Origin: Noviherbaspirillum aerium
Lineage (GTDB): Bacteria; Pseudomonadota; Gammaproteobacteria; Burkholderiales; Burkholderiaceae_D
Direction: 5' to 3'
Length of the DNA stretch: 64,000 nt
NCBI RefSeq assembly: GCF_008929045.1
Contig: NZ_VFAH01000002.1
Span: forward strand, 552,326 to 616,325
Shown one piece after another: positions 45,325 through 54,365 of the stretch. The position numbers were made by a program, and so were the translations under genes. The notes beneath the pieces were generated by a model, which saw nothing but the letters and a program-made list of their open reading frames with translations, was not told where the DNA came from and did not search any database. Each line of letters begins with the position of its first letter. The stretch's first letter is position 1.

Positions 45325-46620
45325 ATGACCAATGCCCAGTGGTTCCTGTTGATCGGCTTGTTGATGCTCGCGCGTGGACTTGCCGCCACCACTATCATGC
45401 GCTTGCCGATCACTTCGGCCATCTTTTATTTAAGCGTGGGCTTGCTGCTCGGCCCGACTTTCCTGGGCCTGTTCCACTTCGATCCCATCGAGCAATCGGG
45501 TGTGCTGGAGGTGTTTACCGAGATCGCGGTGCTGATCTCGCTGTTTTCCGCCGGGGTGAAGATGCCGGTGCCCCTGACCTTGAAACGCTGGGCGGCGCCA
45601 ATCAGGCTGGCCTGGGTTTCGATGTCGATCACCGTCGGACTGGTTGCCGCCTTCTGTTATTTCGTCCTTGACCTGCCTATAGGCGCCGGCATCCTGCTGG
45701 GCGCCGTTCTTGCGCCGACCGATCCGGTGCTGGCAACCGATGTGCAGGTGCGGCATGCGGGGGACAAGGACCAGCTGCGCTTTGTCCTGACCTGCGAAGC
45801 CGGCATGAACGACGGCAGCGCCTTTCCCTTCGTCATGCTCGGCCTCGGCCTGCTCGGCCTGCACGAGATCGGGGAATTCGGCATCGAATGGCTGGTTCGC
45901 GACGTGCTGTGGGCCACCGTGGGCGCCATCCTGATCGGCGCCGCCGGCGGCGCCCTGCTGGCACGCCTGGGCTGGAAGCTGCGCGGCGGCAGCGCCAAGC
46001 ATGAGGTGCTCGACGACCTCGTCGGCCTTGGCCTGATCGCGGTGGTGTACGGCTTGAGCATCTGGCTCAAGGCATGGGGCTTTCTCGCCGTGTTCTTTGC
46101 CGGGGTTGCGCTGCGCCATACCGAGCTGGTGCTGGCCGGCGCGCCGCGCGACAAGCAGGGTCTTCTGGAGCAGGATCCGGCGCGCACCGAGGCGGCAAGC
46201 GCCAACCCGAATAACGAGCCTCCGCTGATCGTCAGCGCCGAGGCGCTGGTCTTCAAGGAACACCTGGAGCGATTGTCCGAACTGGTCCTGGTGCTGCTCC
46301 TGGGCGGCATGATCGTACTCGGCACCTGGAGTTGGCGCGCCGCCGGCGTGGCCCTGTTCGTATTCTGCATCGCGCGTCCCGTCAGCGTCTGGATTGGCCT
46401 GATGGGTTCCAGCACTTCCCACCGCCTGCGCCAGATTACGGGCTGGTTCGGCGTCAGGGGCATCGGTTCGATTTATTACCTGATGTATTCGATACAGCAT
46501 GGCCTCCAGGAAGAGCTGGCGCGGGAACTGACCCAGATCACGCTGACGGTGGTCATGCTGTCGATTTATGTGCACGGCATCAGCGTCAAGCCGCTGATGG
46601 ATCGGTTCTGGCGACGATGA
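45325..46620 (+). CDS. CPA1-family cation:proton antiporter
   Basis: The 431-residue membrane protein has about 12 helices, the PTDPVLA segment of helix 5 and the acidic pair GMNDGSAFP of helix 6 typical of Na+/H+ exchangers that bring protons in and sodium or potassium out. A hydrophilic loop near residue 270-300 is followed by four helices. ATG at 45325 is preferred to an upstream TTG. It is a stand-alone gene, 170 bp upstream of the PBP gene. Confidence 0.9.
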   Translation: MTNAQWFLLIGLLMLARGLAATTIMRLPITSAIFYLSVGLLLGPTFLGLFHFDPIEQSGVLEVFTEIAVLISLFSAGVKMPVPLTLKRWAAPIRLAWVSMSITVGLVAAFCYFVLDLPIGAGILLGAVLAPTDPVLATDVQVRHAGDKDQLRFVLTCEAGMNDGSAFPFVMLGLGLLGLHEIGEFGIEWLVRDVLWATVGAILIGAAGGALLARLGWKLRGGSAKHEVLDDLVGLGLIAVVYGLSIWLKAWGFLAVFFAGVALRHTELVLAGAPRDKQGLLEQDPARTEAASANPNNEPPLIVSAEALVFKEHLERLSELVLVLLLGGMIVLGTWSWRAAGVALFVFCIARPVSVWIGLMGSSTSHRLRQITGWFGVRGIGSIYYLMYSIQHGLQEELARELTQITLTVVMLSIYVHGISVKPLMDRFWRR

Positions 46621-46792
46621 TCCACGGCATGACTGATCGGACCGTCGCGTTGTCGACCGGGCGCGCCCGCGGCAAAGGGATGGCGGTTTCAGATCATGCG
46701 CTGAGTCAGCACGGTCAACAGTGCGTGATGCGATGATGCGGGCCTCGTCGCGGTGCATGCGATTTCATCCAACCAACCTGTCGGATTAGCAT

Positions 46793-49213
46793 TTGCAAAC
46801 AAACACGGTCAAGCCATCCGCATTCCGCCGCCTGCGGATCTACTTCATGTCGCTGCTGCGGCAGGCAATCGACTCCACCCTGCCGCTGCGCGCGCGCGTC
46901 CTTTCCGCATGCAAGGCGCTGGCGCTGCTGGGCTGCGCTGCCTTGCTGCTGCTGCTCGCCTATTCGCTTCTGCTGATCCCCTTCACTCCCAGCATCGGCG
47001 ATCTGCGCAAGGCGAGGAACGAACAGCCGAGCGTGCTGATGTCGGCGGACGGCAAGCGCCTTGCCGTGTTCAACCGCCTCAACCGCGAATGGGTGCCGCT
47101 GAACCGGGTGTCTCCTCATGTCGTCAACGCGCTGGTCGCCACCGAGGACCACCGCTTTTACCAGCACTTCGGCATCGAGCCGCAGCGCATGGTGATCGGC
47201 GCGCTGCGGGCTCTGATCGGCGATCCGGAAGGCGGCTCGACCATCACCCAGCAATTGGCGCGCAACATGTATCCGAAGGAGATCGGCCGGCAGCCGCTGA
47301 TCAACCGCAAGATCATGGAGGTCATCACCGCGCTCAAGATCGAGCACGCCTACTCCAAGAAGGAGATCCTGGAGACCTATCTCAACACGGTGCCCTTCCT
47401 GTACAACGCCTTCGGCATCGAGATGGCGGCGCGCACCTATTTCGACAAGCCGGCCAGCAAGCTCAGCCTGCTGGAAAGCGCCACCCTGGTCGGCATGCTC
47501 AAGGGCACCAGCTATTACAACCCGGTGCTCAATCCGCAGCGCGCCATCAAGCGCAGGAATGTCGTGCTGTCGCAGATGGTCAAGCGCAACGTGATCACGC
47601 AAGCCAGTTTCGATTCCCTGAAAACACGCCCGGTGGTGCTGGACTTCGAGCGCCAGCAGGAGGCGCTCGGGCCGGCGCCGCATTTCGCCCAGCATCTGCG
47701 CAAGTGGCTCATCGAATGGGCCGACCGCAACGACTACAACATCTACCAGGACGGACTGGTGGTGCAGACCACGATCGATTCCCGGCTGCAGGCCATGGCC
47801 AACCGCGCCGTCGAGCGCCAGCTCGAGCAGCTGCAGGCGGTGGCGGATGTGGAATGGTCGACGTCTTCCGAGCGCCTGCTGTCGGCCAGTGCCGACGCCT
47901 ATGTCAGCCGGCGCCAGCGCACGCAGCCGTTCACCTATTTCTGGAGCAGCCGCCCGGAACTGATCAACGCTTTCATCCGCGAATCGCAGGCCTACTCCCG
48001 CCTGATCAATGCCGGCACGCCGGCCGACGCGGCACTGGCCGAACTGCGCGGCAATGCGGAATTCATTGCCCAGCTGAAGGCTCGCAAGACCCGGCTGGAA
48101 GCCGGCTTCATGGCGATCGATCCGGTCAGCTCGCATGTCCGGGCCTGGGTCGGCAGCCGTGATTTCGCGACCGACCAGTATGACCATGTCGGCGCGGCGC
48201 GCCGGCAGCCCGGCTCCACCTTCAAGCCCTTCGTCTATGGCGCCGCGCTGGAACAAGGCATGTCGCCCAACCGGAAATTCATGGATGCGCCCCTGGAGAT
48301 GCGCCTGCCCGGCGGCGAAATCTGGCGGCCGGCCGATGTCACGCCGCCAACCGGCAAGCCCATGACGGTGCGCGAAGGACTGATCTATTCGAAGAACACC
48401 ATCACCGCACGCATCATGCTGGAAGCCGGGCCGAAGGAAACCGCCGCGCTCGCCCGCAAGATGGGCGTGGCGCAAAGCCGGCTCGATCCGGTGCCGGCGC
48501 TGGCGCTCGGCACCAGTCCGGTCAGCCTGTTCGAGATGGTGACCGCCTACACCACGATCGCGGCCGGCGGCGAATACCGCAAGCCGCTGATGGTGACGCG
48601 CATCACCGACAAGGCCGGCAACGAACTCGCCAGCTTCGAGACCGATTCCCGGCGCGCCGCCTCGACCGAGACCACGGAGCAACTGATCGACATGCTGCGC
48701 GGCGCGGTCAACCAGGGCACGGCGCAGGGCATACGTTCGCGCTTCGGCATCCGCGCCGACGTCGCCGGCAAGACCGGCACCACCCAGGACAATGCCGACG
48801 GCTGGTTCATCCTGATGCATCCGCGCCTGGTGGCGGGTGCGTGGGTCGGATTCAACGATGCGCGGGTAACCATGCGCAGCAACCACTGGGGCCAGGGCGC
48901 GCACAATGCGCTGCCGGTGGTGGGCGACTTCTACCAGCAGGCGCTCGGCAGCAAAGTGGTCAACGCCGCCGCCCAATTCTCGCGTCCGAGCGAATCGCTG
49001 CTCGAACGGGCATGGGATTTCATCAGGAATCTGTCCGGCCCCGGCGACGATCCTGCGCCGCCGGCAGGCAGGGAAGAGCCGGGCTCGCCGCTGGATGCCG
49101 TACAGGGAACGATAGACCGCATGCGCGAGGTCGAGCGTACCTATCATGCATGGCGCGAGACGGTGGAGGATATCCTTGACCGTATCAAACGCTTGCTGAG
49201 TATTTTCGGATGA
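46793..49213 (+). CDS. Class A penicillin-binding protein (glycosyltransferase-transpeptidase)
   Basis: After a membrane anchor (LALLGCAALLLLLAYSLLLI), a GT51 domain shows TEDHRFYQHFGIE (catalytic Glu about residue 118), GGSTITQQLARN and KEILETYLNTVPF. The transpeptidase domain carries the nucleophile Ser in GSTFKPFVYG (about residue 475), SxN as SKN and the KTGTT box (about 660). It polymerises and crosslinks peptidoglycan in the periplasm. The frame starts with TTG at 46793, with GGAT upstream; an ATG at 46847 still keeps the anchor. Length of about 806 residues is typical of PBP1-type enzymes. Confidence 0.93.
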   Translation: MQTNTVKPSAFRRLRIYFMSLLRQAIDSTLPLRARVLSACKALALLGCAALLLLLAYSLLLIPFTPSIGDLRKARNEQPSVLMSADGKRLAVFNRLNREWVPLNRVSPHVVNALVATEDHRFYQHFGIEPQRMVIGALRALIGDPEGGSTITQQLARNMYPKEIGRQPLINRKIMEVITALKIEHAYSKKEILETYLNTVPFLYNAFGIEMAARTYFDKPASKLSLLESATLVGMLKGTSYYNPVLNPQRAIKRRNVVLSQMVKRNVITQASFDSLKTRPVVLDFERQQEALGPAPHFAQHLRKWLIEWADRNDYNIYQDGLVVQTTIDSRLQAMANRAVERQLEQLQAVADVEWSTSSERLLSASADAYVSRRQRTQPFTYFWSSRPELINAFIRESQAYSRLINAGTPADAALAELRGNAEFIAQLKARKTRLEAGFMAIDPVSSHVRAWVGSRDFATDQYDHVGAARRQPGSTFKPFVYGAALEQGMSPNRKFMDAPLEMRLPGGEIWRPADVTPPTGKPMTVREGLIYSKNTITARIMLEAGPKETAALARKMGVAQSRLDPVPALALGTSPVSLFEMVTAYTTIAAGGEYRKPLMVTRITDKAGNELASFETDSRRAASTETTEQLIDMLRGAVNQGTAQGIRSRFGIRADVAGKTGTTQDNADGWFILMHPRLVAGAWVGFNDARVTMRSNHWGQGAHNALPVVGDFYQQALGSKVVNAAAQFSRPSESLLERAWDFIRNLSGPGDDPAPPAGREEPGSPLDAVQGTIDRMREVERTYHAWRETVEDILDRIKRLLSIFG

Positions 49214-49592
49214 GCCTGTCGGAACGACGCGGGTCTGCGGACGAAGGCATGGCGAGGGGATAAAGCGAGCTGGGCAACTGCGGGCTGGCTGGTCACGCGC
49301 CAGTCATCCAATAGCTGCGGCAGCTGCGGCAACCGCTGCTCAATGGCAGCCCTGCTGCCATTCGGAGCAATGACAACAACATGGCGATCATCCCATGGCC
49401 TGTCATGCAGGCAAACTTCGACTCGCACATGCGCACGTGCATTTCCAGGATGCGCTTAGCCCCGTCCTTCCGTCGGCGACTTCGACCACAATTCACATTC
49501 GCTGACTTTTTTGTCATCACGCCGGCCGTGGTTTCGTTTCCAGCGTCCCGGATAAGTCGCGGGACCAGAACAGATCATGACGCTGTTGCGTT
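49214..49592. other. Intergenic region before repeat block
   Basis: About 380 bp after the PBP gene holds no supported gene, strong terminator or repeat. Confidence 0.4.
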
Positions 49593-49716
49593 AGGCTGTG
49601 TTTGATCAGCGTTGCGAGCGGTTCGGATTGGCGCCGAGGAGCGCGCGCGTACGCAGGGTACGCCGAGCACCGCAGGCGCCAATCCGGATCGCGCAGCGGC
49701 TTATCAAACACGGCCT
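49593..49716. repeat. Family-3 palindromic repeat, second full copy (124 bp)
   Basis: This copy is identical to 42652-42775 at all but a few positions (TTGATCAGC, GCGCGCGTAC, CAGCGGC, CACGGCC). Outer-arm differences are not fully compensated, while the inner GGATTGGCGCC/GGCGCCAATCC stem is kept. It abuts the family-2 repeat directly. Confidence 0.9.
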
Positions 49717-49876
49717 AGCGCGGTTTCACCCTGACCTGCCTGTCGACCCCGGCCAGATTGCCGCTGGCACTGCGTTGTGACTCCTTGCCATGGTCGAGTC
49801 ATGTCGGGCCGTCACGCCTTGTTCCTGCGGAAATCGGCCTCGGCCTCGACTAGGGCGGTCAAGGCGAAACCGCGCT
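49717..49876. repeat. Family-2 palindromic repeat, long copy (160 bp)
   Basis: Arms AGCGCGGTTTCACCCTGACC and GGTCAAGGCGAAACCGCGCT pair over 20 bp with two mismatches. Against the copy at 34106, base changes in the left arm (A to C, T to G) are matched in the right arm (T to G, A to C). It ends five bases before the stop of the OTU-protease gene. Confidence 0.85.
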
Positions 49877-49881
49877 GGCAT

Positions 49882-51327
49882 TTATGGCTTGGTACCAGGC
49901 GGTAATTCTTTAGGAGAAGGTTCAGGGAGTTTGATGGTGACTTTTCTTCTTGGCAATTCGGGGGCGGGAATTGCTTCCTTGCCGGGTGGCCTGATTTGCG
50001 TCCAATGCCTCGGGGTTTTATACAGTAGCACGTCTGCCCTGTCGATCCGCTCTTGCAGATTTTCCGTAGTCAATCGCTCTCTATTGCCGTCTTGGAATGC
50101 CGCAAGAGTGCCGTCGGCATCTATCATGACCACGGTGTACGACCGGTTTTCTGCAACCCTTGTCCACTGCACCAATTCATCTTCGCCTGCATACATCTCG
50201 GGTATCCGCTGGAACGCCGCATAGACCGTGCGTGGGATGGCATGGCGCCCTCTCATCAATGCCTCTGCCCGTCCTTCGAAGAAAGGCGTCTGGGAAAGGC
50301 CGGCGGCCAGCAGGTTGGCACAGTATCCCTCGGTTTTATCAGTATCTTTTTCGGTGATTTCCGCTATCTGGGACCGCACGTGTACAACTTCCTTACGTTC
50401 CAGATCCCTTCCATAGAGCGCGTGCAGCAGGCAGTCGCCACCTCCTGAATTTGGAATTAGCCTGCCGAGGGATGCAGGCTGTATTGCTGTCGGGATAGCC
50501 GAGGTGGCAGGCCGGGCGTTAAACAAAGGATCGGGACTCGCGTATTGATTGGCGAAATCCTGAGGAGCGGCCCGGTCCTCATCAATCGCGGGCCTTTCAA
50601 CTGGTACGCCCAGCAACATGTTCATGAATTTGCTGACCATTGGATTCACATCCGAAACCGTTGCACTGATATGACTGATGCTCGGCTTGATGCTCCTCGT
50701 TTCCTGCGTGGGATCTGGATGCGTGTTCGCAGGTCTTTTCGGTGGGGACGAATTTCTTCTTATTTCCTCTTTTTTCTCTTCCTCCAACTTTTTTTCAATA
50801 TAAGCTTTTAAAGTACCTAATTTTGACAATTCCGTTTTATTGAATTCGATGGTTCCAAAGATGTTCTTATAATTGTCATTAAAGTTTGTACGCGCGTTTT
50901 TCCTGACGGTTTTTTCCTTGCTTTGTTGTGCCTCCAGCAGCTCAGTGATCGCCGAGGAAAGCTTTTTAAACGCAGCCTCATCCATCTTCGACTGGTTCTT
51001 CATGTTCAGGTACATGACAGCCTCCATTCCCTCTCTATTCAGCACTACCATCGGCCTCGGCTTTTGTGCTGCGGCGTCAGGCTTCTTGCTTCGACGAAGC
51101 CCGCTTCCACAGGCCTCAATCAACTTGCGGAGGCGTCTTTCGCAAGCCCTGCCGGCATTGCGCACACGCACTAATGGCGTCTTCTTCGACGATGGGGCTG
51201 GAGCTTGTCCCTGCCCGGCGTTGCCGGCACTTGTCGAAGCAGATGGAAGCTGAACGGGCGCTTCCGGATGGCCGGGCACGGGTGGAACTGGTTGTTTTGA
51301 AAAACGAGACAAAGAAAAACGAGACAC
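49882..51327 (-). CDS. OTU-type cysteine protease, possible secreted effector
   Basis: The C-terminal part has the OTU deubiquitinase signature: GGGDCLLHALYG with catalytic Asp298-Cys299, and His441 in RHWTQIRP, a spacing of about 140 residues as in the family. The N-terminal 280 residues are Pro/Ser-rich, basic and coiled (LEEEKKEEIRRNSSPPKRPA), typical of effector leaders. A GTG start at 51327 has GGAGG with five-base spacing, giving 481 residues beginning MSRFSLSRFSKQP; a longer TTG frame has no site. The middle coding region (about 50700-51050) is markedly A+T-rich, suggesting transfer. OTU proteases cut ubiquitin chains in eukaryotes; no secretion genes are nearby. Confidence 0.8.
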   Translation of the reverse strand: MSRFSLSRFSKQPVPPVPGHPEAPVQLPSASTSAGNAGQGQAPAPSSKKTPLVRVRNAGRACERRLRKLIEACGSGLRRSKKPDAAAQKPRPMVVLNREGMEAVMYLNMKNQSKMDEAAFKKLSSAITELLEAQQSKEKTVRKNARTNFNDNYKNIFGTIEFNKTELSKLGTLKAYIEKKLEEEKKEEIRRNSSPPKRPANTHPDPTQETRSIKPSISHISATVSDVNPMVSKFMNMLLGVPVERPAIDEDRAAPQDFANQYASPDPLFNARPATSAIPTAIQPASLGRLIPNSGGGDCLLHALYGRDLERKEVVHVRSQIAEITEKDTDKTEGYCANLLAAGLSQTPFFEGRAEALMRGRHAIPRTVYAAFQRIPEMYAGEDELVQWTRVAENRSYTVVMIDADGTLAAFQDGNRERLTTENLQERIDRADVLLYKTPRHWTQIRPPGKEAIPAPELPRRKVTIKLPEPSPKELPPGTKP

Positions 51328-51748
51328 TTGAACCTCCAGATAACGGATATTGGCAACAAAGCCCCACTGAGTGGCGTCGATATCCGGATTGTTCCATTCG
51401 CCTTCCTGTATTTTTGCCGGGTTGACGACCCAACCGGCTATTTCCTGATGAGATCTGATGAAATGCTGCCGGCCGAACGCCTGATGCGGATGCAAGGCTT
51501 CACCCGATGATCCAACGACGCCTTCCGATCGCCAGCAACACGATAGGGCGAATGAAGACGGAACGTGAAAGGCATGAGGCAGGTATTGGCCGTCCCTTCC
51601 TTCTCTTCCTGGCGAGGCATCCGGGTGGCAGGCTCTGAACGGCGTTTGGGTCCCCGGAGGCTGCCGGGCTTTTGCCGTCCCTATATTTCCCTGTCGGTTT
51701 CCTCTCGCAACAAAATCGACGAGCAGGAAAGCCGGCAGCCCGATGTGC
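51328..51748. other. Intergenic region upstream of OTU gene
   Basis: About 420 bp between OTU and eutC, both leftward. It should hold the OTU promoter. I searched by eye for hrp-box or PIP-box elements and found none convincing. No gene or repeat was recognised. Confidence 0.4.
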
Positions 51749-52504
51749 TTACTCGATGCCCTGACTGTCTTCCTTCAATCGCACGCCCGACAGCCGCAGG
51801 CGTAGCGCGGCTTGAAACAGATAGGCAAGCTTATGGGCTGCCGCTTCATAAGCGAGGCCTTCGGGCCGGATGTTGGAGATGCAATTGCGTTCGCTATCCA
51901 TCCGGCCCGGCCGCGGCTGATAAGTCAGGTAGACGCCAAGGCTGTCGGGCGAACTCAGGCCGGGACGTTCGCCGATCAGTACCGCGACCAGCCTGGCGCC
52001 AAGCGCCTCGCCGATCTCGTCGCCGATGGCGACCCTGCCCTGGTGCACGATAACGACTGGGGTGCTTGCCCACTCGGTCGTGAAGCGCGCACGCAAGGCC
52101 TGCAGTAACGGCAGCGCGTGACGCTGTACCGCGACGGCCGACAAGCCGTCGGCGATCACCACGGCGAGTTCGCTGCCATGCGCCGCCTGCTCCAGCGCGG
52201 CTCGGCATTCTTCATGAAGCCGACGTCCCAGATCGGGGCGCCGCAGGTAGGTTTGCCGGTCGCAGGCAACGCTACGCGCGACAAGCGGCTGGAAGCCCGT
52301 CGTTCGCAGCTCGACGCATAGCTTGTCCGCGTCAAGCGCCTGGTGCACGGCATCGCGTGCCTGGGCGTGCGCCAGGCCGAAACGCAGCACTTCGCTGCAA
52401 GGCAGACTGTTGCCTGCGCGTCCCAGTGCGATGCGTGCACTGGTATGAGCGCGTAATTCCCCCCATGGATCGGGTTGGATCAATGCCTCTTTTGAATTGC
52501 TCAT
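51749..52504 (-). CDS. eutC: Ethanolamine ammonia-lyase small subunit
   Basis: The 251-residue protein matches EutC: PWGELRAHTSARIALGRAGNSLP near the start, DRQTYLRRPDLGRRL, VIADGLSAVAVQRHALPLL and LIGERPGLSSPDSLGVYLTYQPRPG. With EutB it forms the adenosylcobalamin-dependent lyase that turns ethanolamine into acetaldehyde and ammonia. AAAGGAG precedes the ATG. It follows eutB at 50 bp. It is somewhat shorter than the E. coli subunit (295), the difference lying at the N-terminus. Confidence 0.95.
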   Translation of the reverse strand: MSNSKEALIQPDPWGELRAHTSARIALGRAGNSLPCSEVLRFGLAHAQARDAVHQALDADKLCVELRTTGFQPLVARSVACDRQTYLRRPDLGRRLHEECRAALEQAAHGSELAVVIADGLSAVAVQRHALPLLQALRARFTTEWASTPVVIVHQGRVAIGDEIGEALGARLVAVLIGERPGLSSPDSLGVYLTYQPRPGRMDSERNCISNIRPEGLAYEAAAHKLAYLFQAALRLRLSGVRLKEDSQGIE

Positions 52505-52554
52505 GCAGGGCTCCTTTGATGCGGAATCGCTCCGCCGTCTGCCACTATGTCCAT

Positions 52555-53958
52555 TCACGTTGCGGAGGACAGAGGTACTGCGGACGCAAGGTGTTGCAGC
52601 AACGGATGTTTCGGCTGCGGCGTGCATAGTCTTCCGGCTGCATCGGTGATGCCGATGCGCCGCAGCCACTCCTCGAATTCCGGAGCGCGCTTCAAGCCAA
52701 GCACTTCGCGCAGATAAAGCGCGTCGTGAAACGACGTGCTCTGATAGTTGAGCATGATGTCGTCCGCGCCCGGCACGCCCATGATGAAATTGACGCCGGC
52801 CGCGCCGAGCAGCGTGAGCAGCGTATCCATGTCGTCCTGGTCCGCTTCGGCATGATTGGTGTAGCAGATGTCGCAGCCCATCGGCACGCCGAGCAGCTTG
52901 CCGCAGAAATGATCTTCGAGTCCGGCGCGGATGATCTGCTTGCCGTCGTACAGGTATTCGGGACCGATGAAGCCGACCACGGTATTGACGAGCAGGGGCT
53001 TGAGATCGCGCGCGACCGCATAGGCGCGTGCCTCGCAGGTCTGCTGATCGACGCCGTGATGCGCGCCTGCAGACAACGCGCTGCCCTGCCCCGTTTCAAG
53101 ATACATCACATTGTCGCCCACGGTGCCGCGCCCGAGCGACAGCGCCGCTTCGCGCGCCTCGTGCAGCATGGACAGCGAAATGCCGAAGCCGGCATTGGCC
53201 TTCTCGGTGCCGGCAACCGACTGGAATACCAGGTCGACCGGCGCCCCCTGCTCGATGGCCTTGATCTGCGTGGTGACATGCGTGAGCACGCAGCTTTGCA
53301 TGGGAATGTGAAAGCGGCAGCGCAGCTCGTCCATCATGCGCCAGAGATTCATCATGGTGGCCAGCGCATCGCTGGCGGGATTGATGCCGACCACGGCATC
53401 CCCGGCGCCATACATCAGGCCGTCGAGCATGCTGGCGCCGATGCCTCGCGCATCGTCGGTGGGATGGTTCGGCTGCAGGCGCACGGCGAGATGGCCGGGC
53501 AAGCCGATGGTGGTTCGGAAACGGGTGACGACACGGCATTTGCGCGCTGCCAGGATCAGGTCCTGGTTGCGCATGAGCTTGCTGACGGCGGCGGCCATCT
53601 CCGGCGTGATGCCGGCGGCACAAGCGGCCAGCGTCTCGCTGCCGGTGGCGTCGTGCAGCAGCCAGTCCCTGAATTCGCCGACCGTCAGATGCGCGATCGG
53701 TGCGAATGCAGTGCGGTCGTGGCTATCCAGGATCAGGCGCGTCACTTCATCGCTCTCGTAGGGAATCAGGGCTTCCTGAAGGAAGACCTGCAGCGGCAGA
53801 TCGGCCAGGACCAGCCTGGCCGCCATTCTTTCGACGTCACTCTCCGACGCCAGTCCCGCAAGATGATCGCCTGCACGCGGCGGACTCGCCCTTGCCAGCA
53901 AGGTGGCGAGATCTGGAAATGTGTAGGTAATGGCGCCTATGCTGGTGCGATATGCCAT
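52555..53958 (-). CDS. eutB: Ethanolamine ammonia-lyase large subunit
   Basis: The 467-residue protein matches EutB, with LPGHLAVRLQPNHPTDDARGIGASMLDGLMYGAGDAVVGINPASD, the substrate and cofactor-binding barrel, and NHAEADQDDMDTLLTLLGAAGVNFIMGVPGADDIMLNYQSTSFHD. It is the catalytic barrel subunit binding ethanolamine and B12. It lies upstream of eutC with no eutA reactivase, aldehyde dehydrogenase or microcompartment genes beside it, the short form found in many beta-proteobacteria. The divergent TRAP operon starts 400 bp away. Confidence 0.96.
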   Translation of the reverse strand: MAYRTSIGAITYTFPDLATLLARASPPRAGDHLAGLASESDVERMAARLVLADLPLQVFLQEALIPYESDEVTRLILDSHDRTAFAPIAHLTVGEFRDWLLHDATGSETLAACAAGITPEMAAAVSKLMRNQDLILAARKCRVVTRFRTTIGLPGHLAVRLQPNHPTDDARGIGASMLDGLMYGAGDAVVGINPASDALATMMNLWRMMDELRCRFHIPMQSCVLTHVTTQIKAIEQGAPVDLVFQSVAGTEKANAGFGISLSMLHEAREAALSLGRGTVGDNVMYLETGQGSALSAGAHHGVDQQTCEARAYAVARDLKPLLVNTVVGFIGPEYLYDGKQIIRAGLEDHFCGKLLGVPMGCDICYTNHAEADQDDMDTLLTLLGAAGVNFIMGVPGADDIMLNYQSTSFHDALYLREVLGLKRAPEFEEWLRRIGITDAAGRLCTPQPKHPLLQHLASAVPLSSAT

Positions 53959-53982
53959 AGAAGGTGTTTTTCCGGAGGCGGA

Positions 53983-54135
53983 ATGAATGAAAGCAAGGTC
54001 GCCGCAGCGTCTTCTCCACGGTTCAGCTCATCCTGCATCGAAGACGTTGCTGCGTCGCACAAGATAGGCCTCCGGGGCTCCCGGAGGATCTCCGAATCAT
54101 TCTGGGACGAAAGATATGGACGGACTTTGATCTAG
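53983..54135 (+). CDS. Possible small protein (50 aa) between eutB and TRAP operon
   Basis: GGAGG stands four bases before ATG and a 50-residue frame follows (starts MNESKVAAASSPRF, ends ERYGRTLI). Composition is Ser/Arg-rich with no helix or motif. The site also overlaps the upstream region of eutB, so this may be chance. Confidence 0.25.
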   Translation: MNESKVAAASSPRFSSSCIEDVAASHKIGLRGSRRISESFWDERYGRTLI

Positions 54136-54365
54136 GGCAGAACGAAAGTTCTACCCAGCTTCATTGTGACAAAGCACAAGGCGAATATGCACAGAATGCG
54201 CCCGAAAAAACGGGGTCGAAGATTGTATCCGTTTTTTCATGCTGCAATGCGGCTTGACTATTCATGCAAGGCGGGCAATCTTGGCATGCTTGTCCATGTG
54301 CATCAATATAGATACGAAACACAACGCAACTGACAAGTTTCGAATGGCAAAACTAGGAGACAACC

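Noticed and set aside
46715..49147. 810-codon minus-strand frame opposite the PBP gene
   Set aside because: Composition is dominated by His, Arg, Gly and Ala as in antisense translations; the PBP on the other strand has all catalytic motifs.
51328..51748. hrp-box or PIP-box promoter for the OTU gene
   Set aside because: No pair of elements with the right spacing was found on the minus strand by eye.
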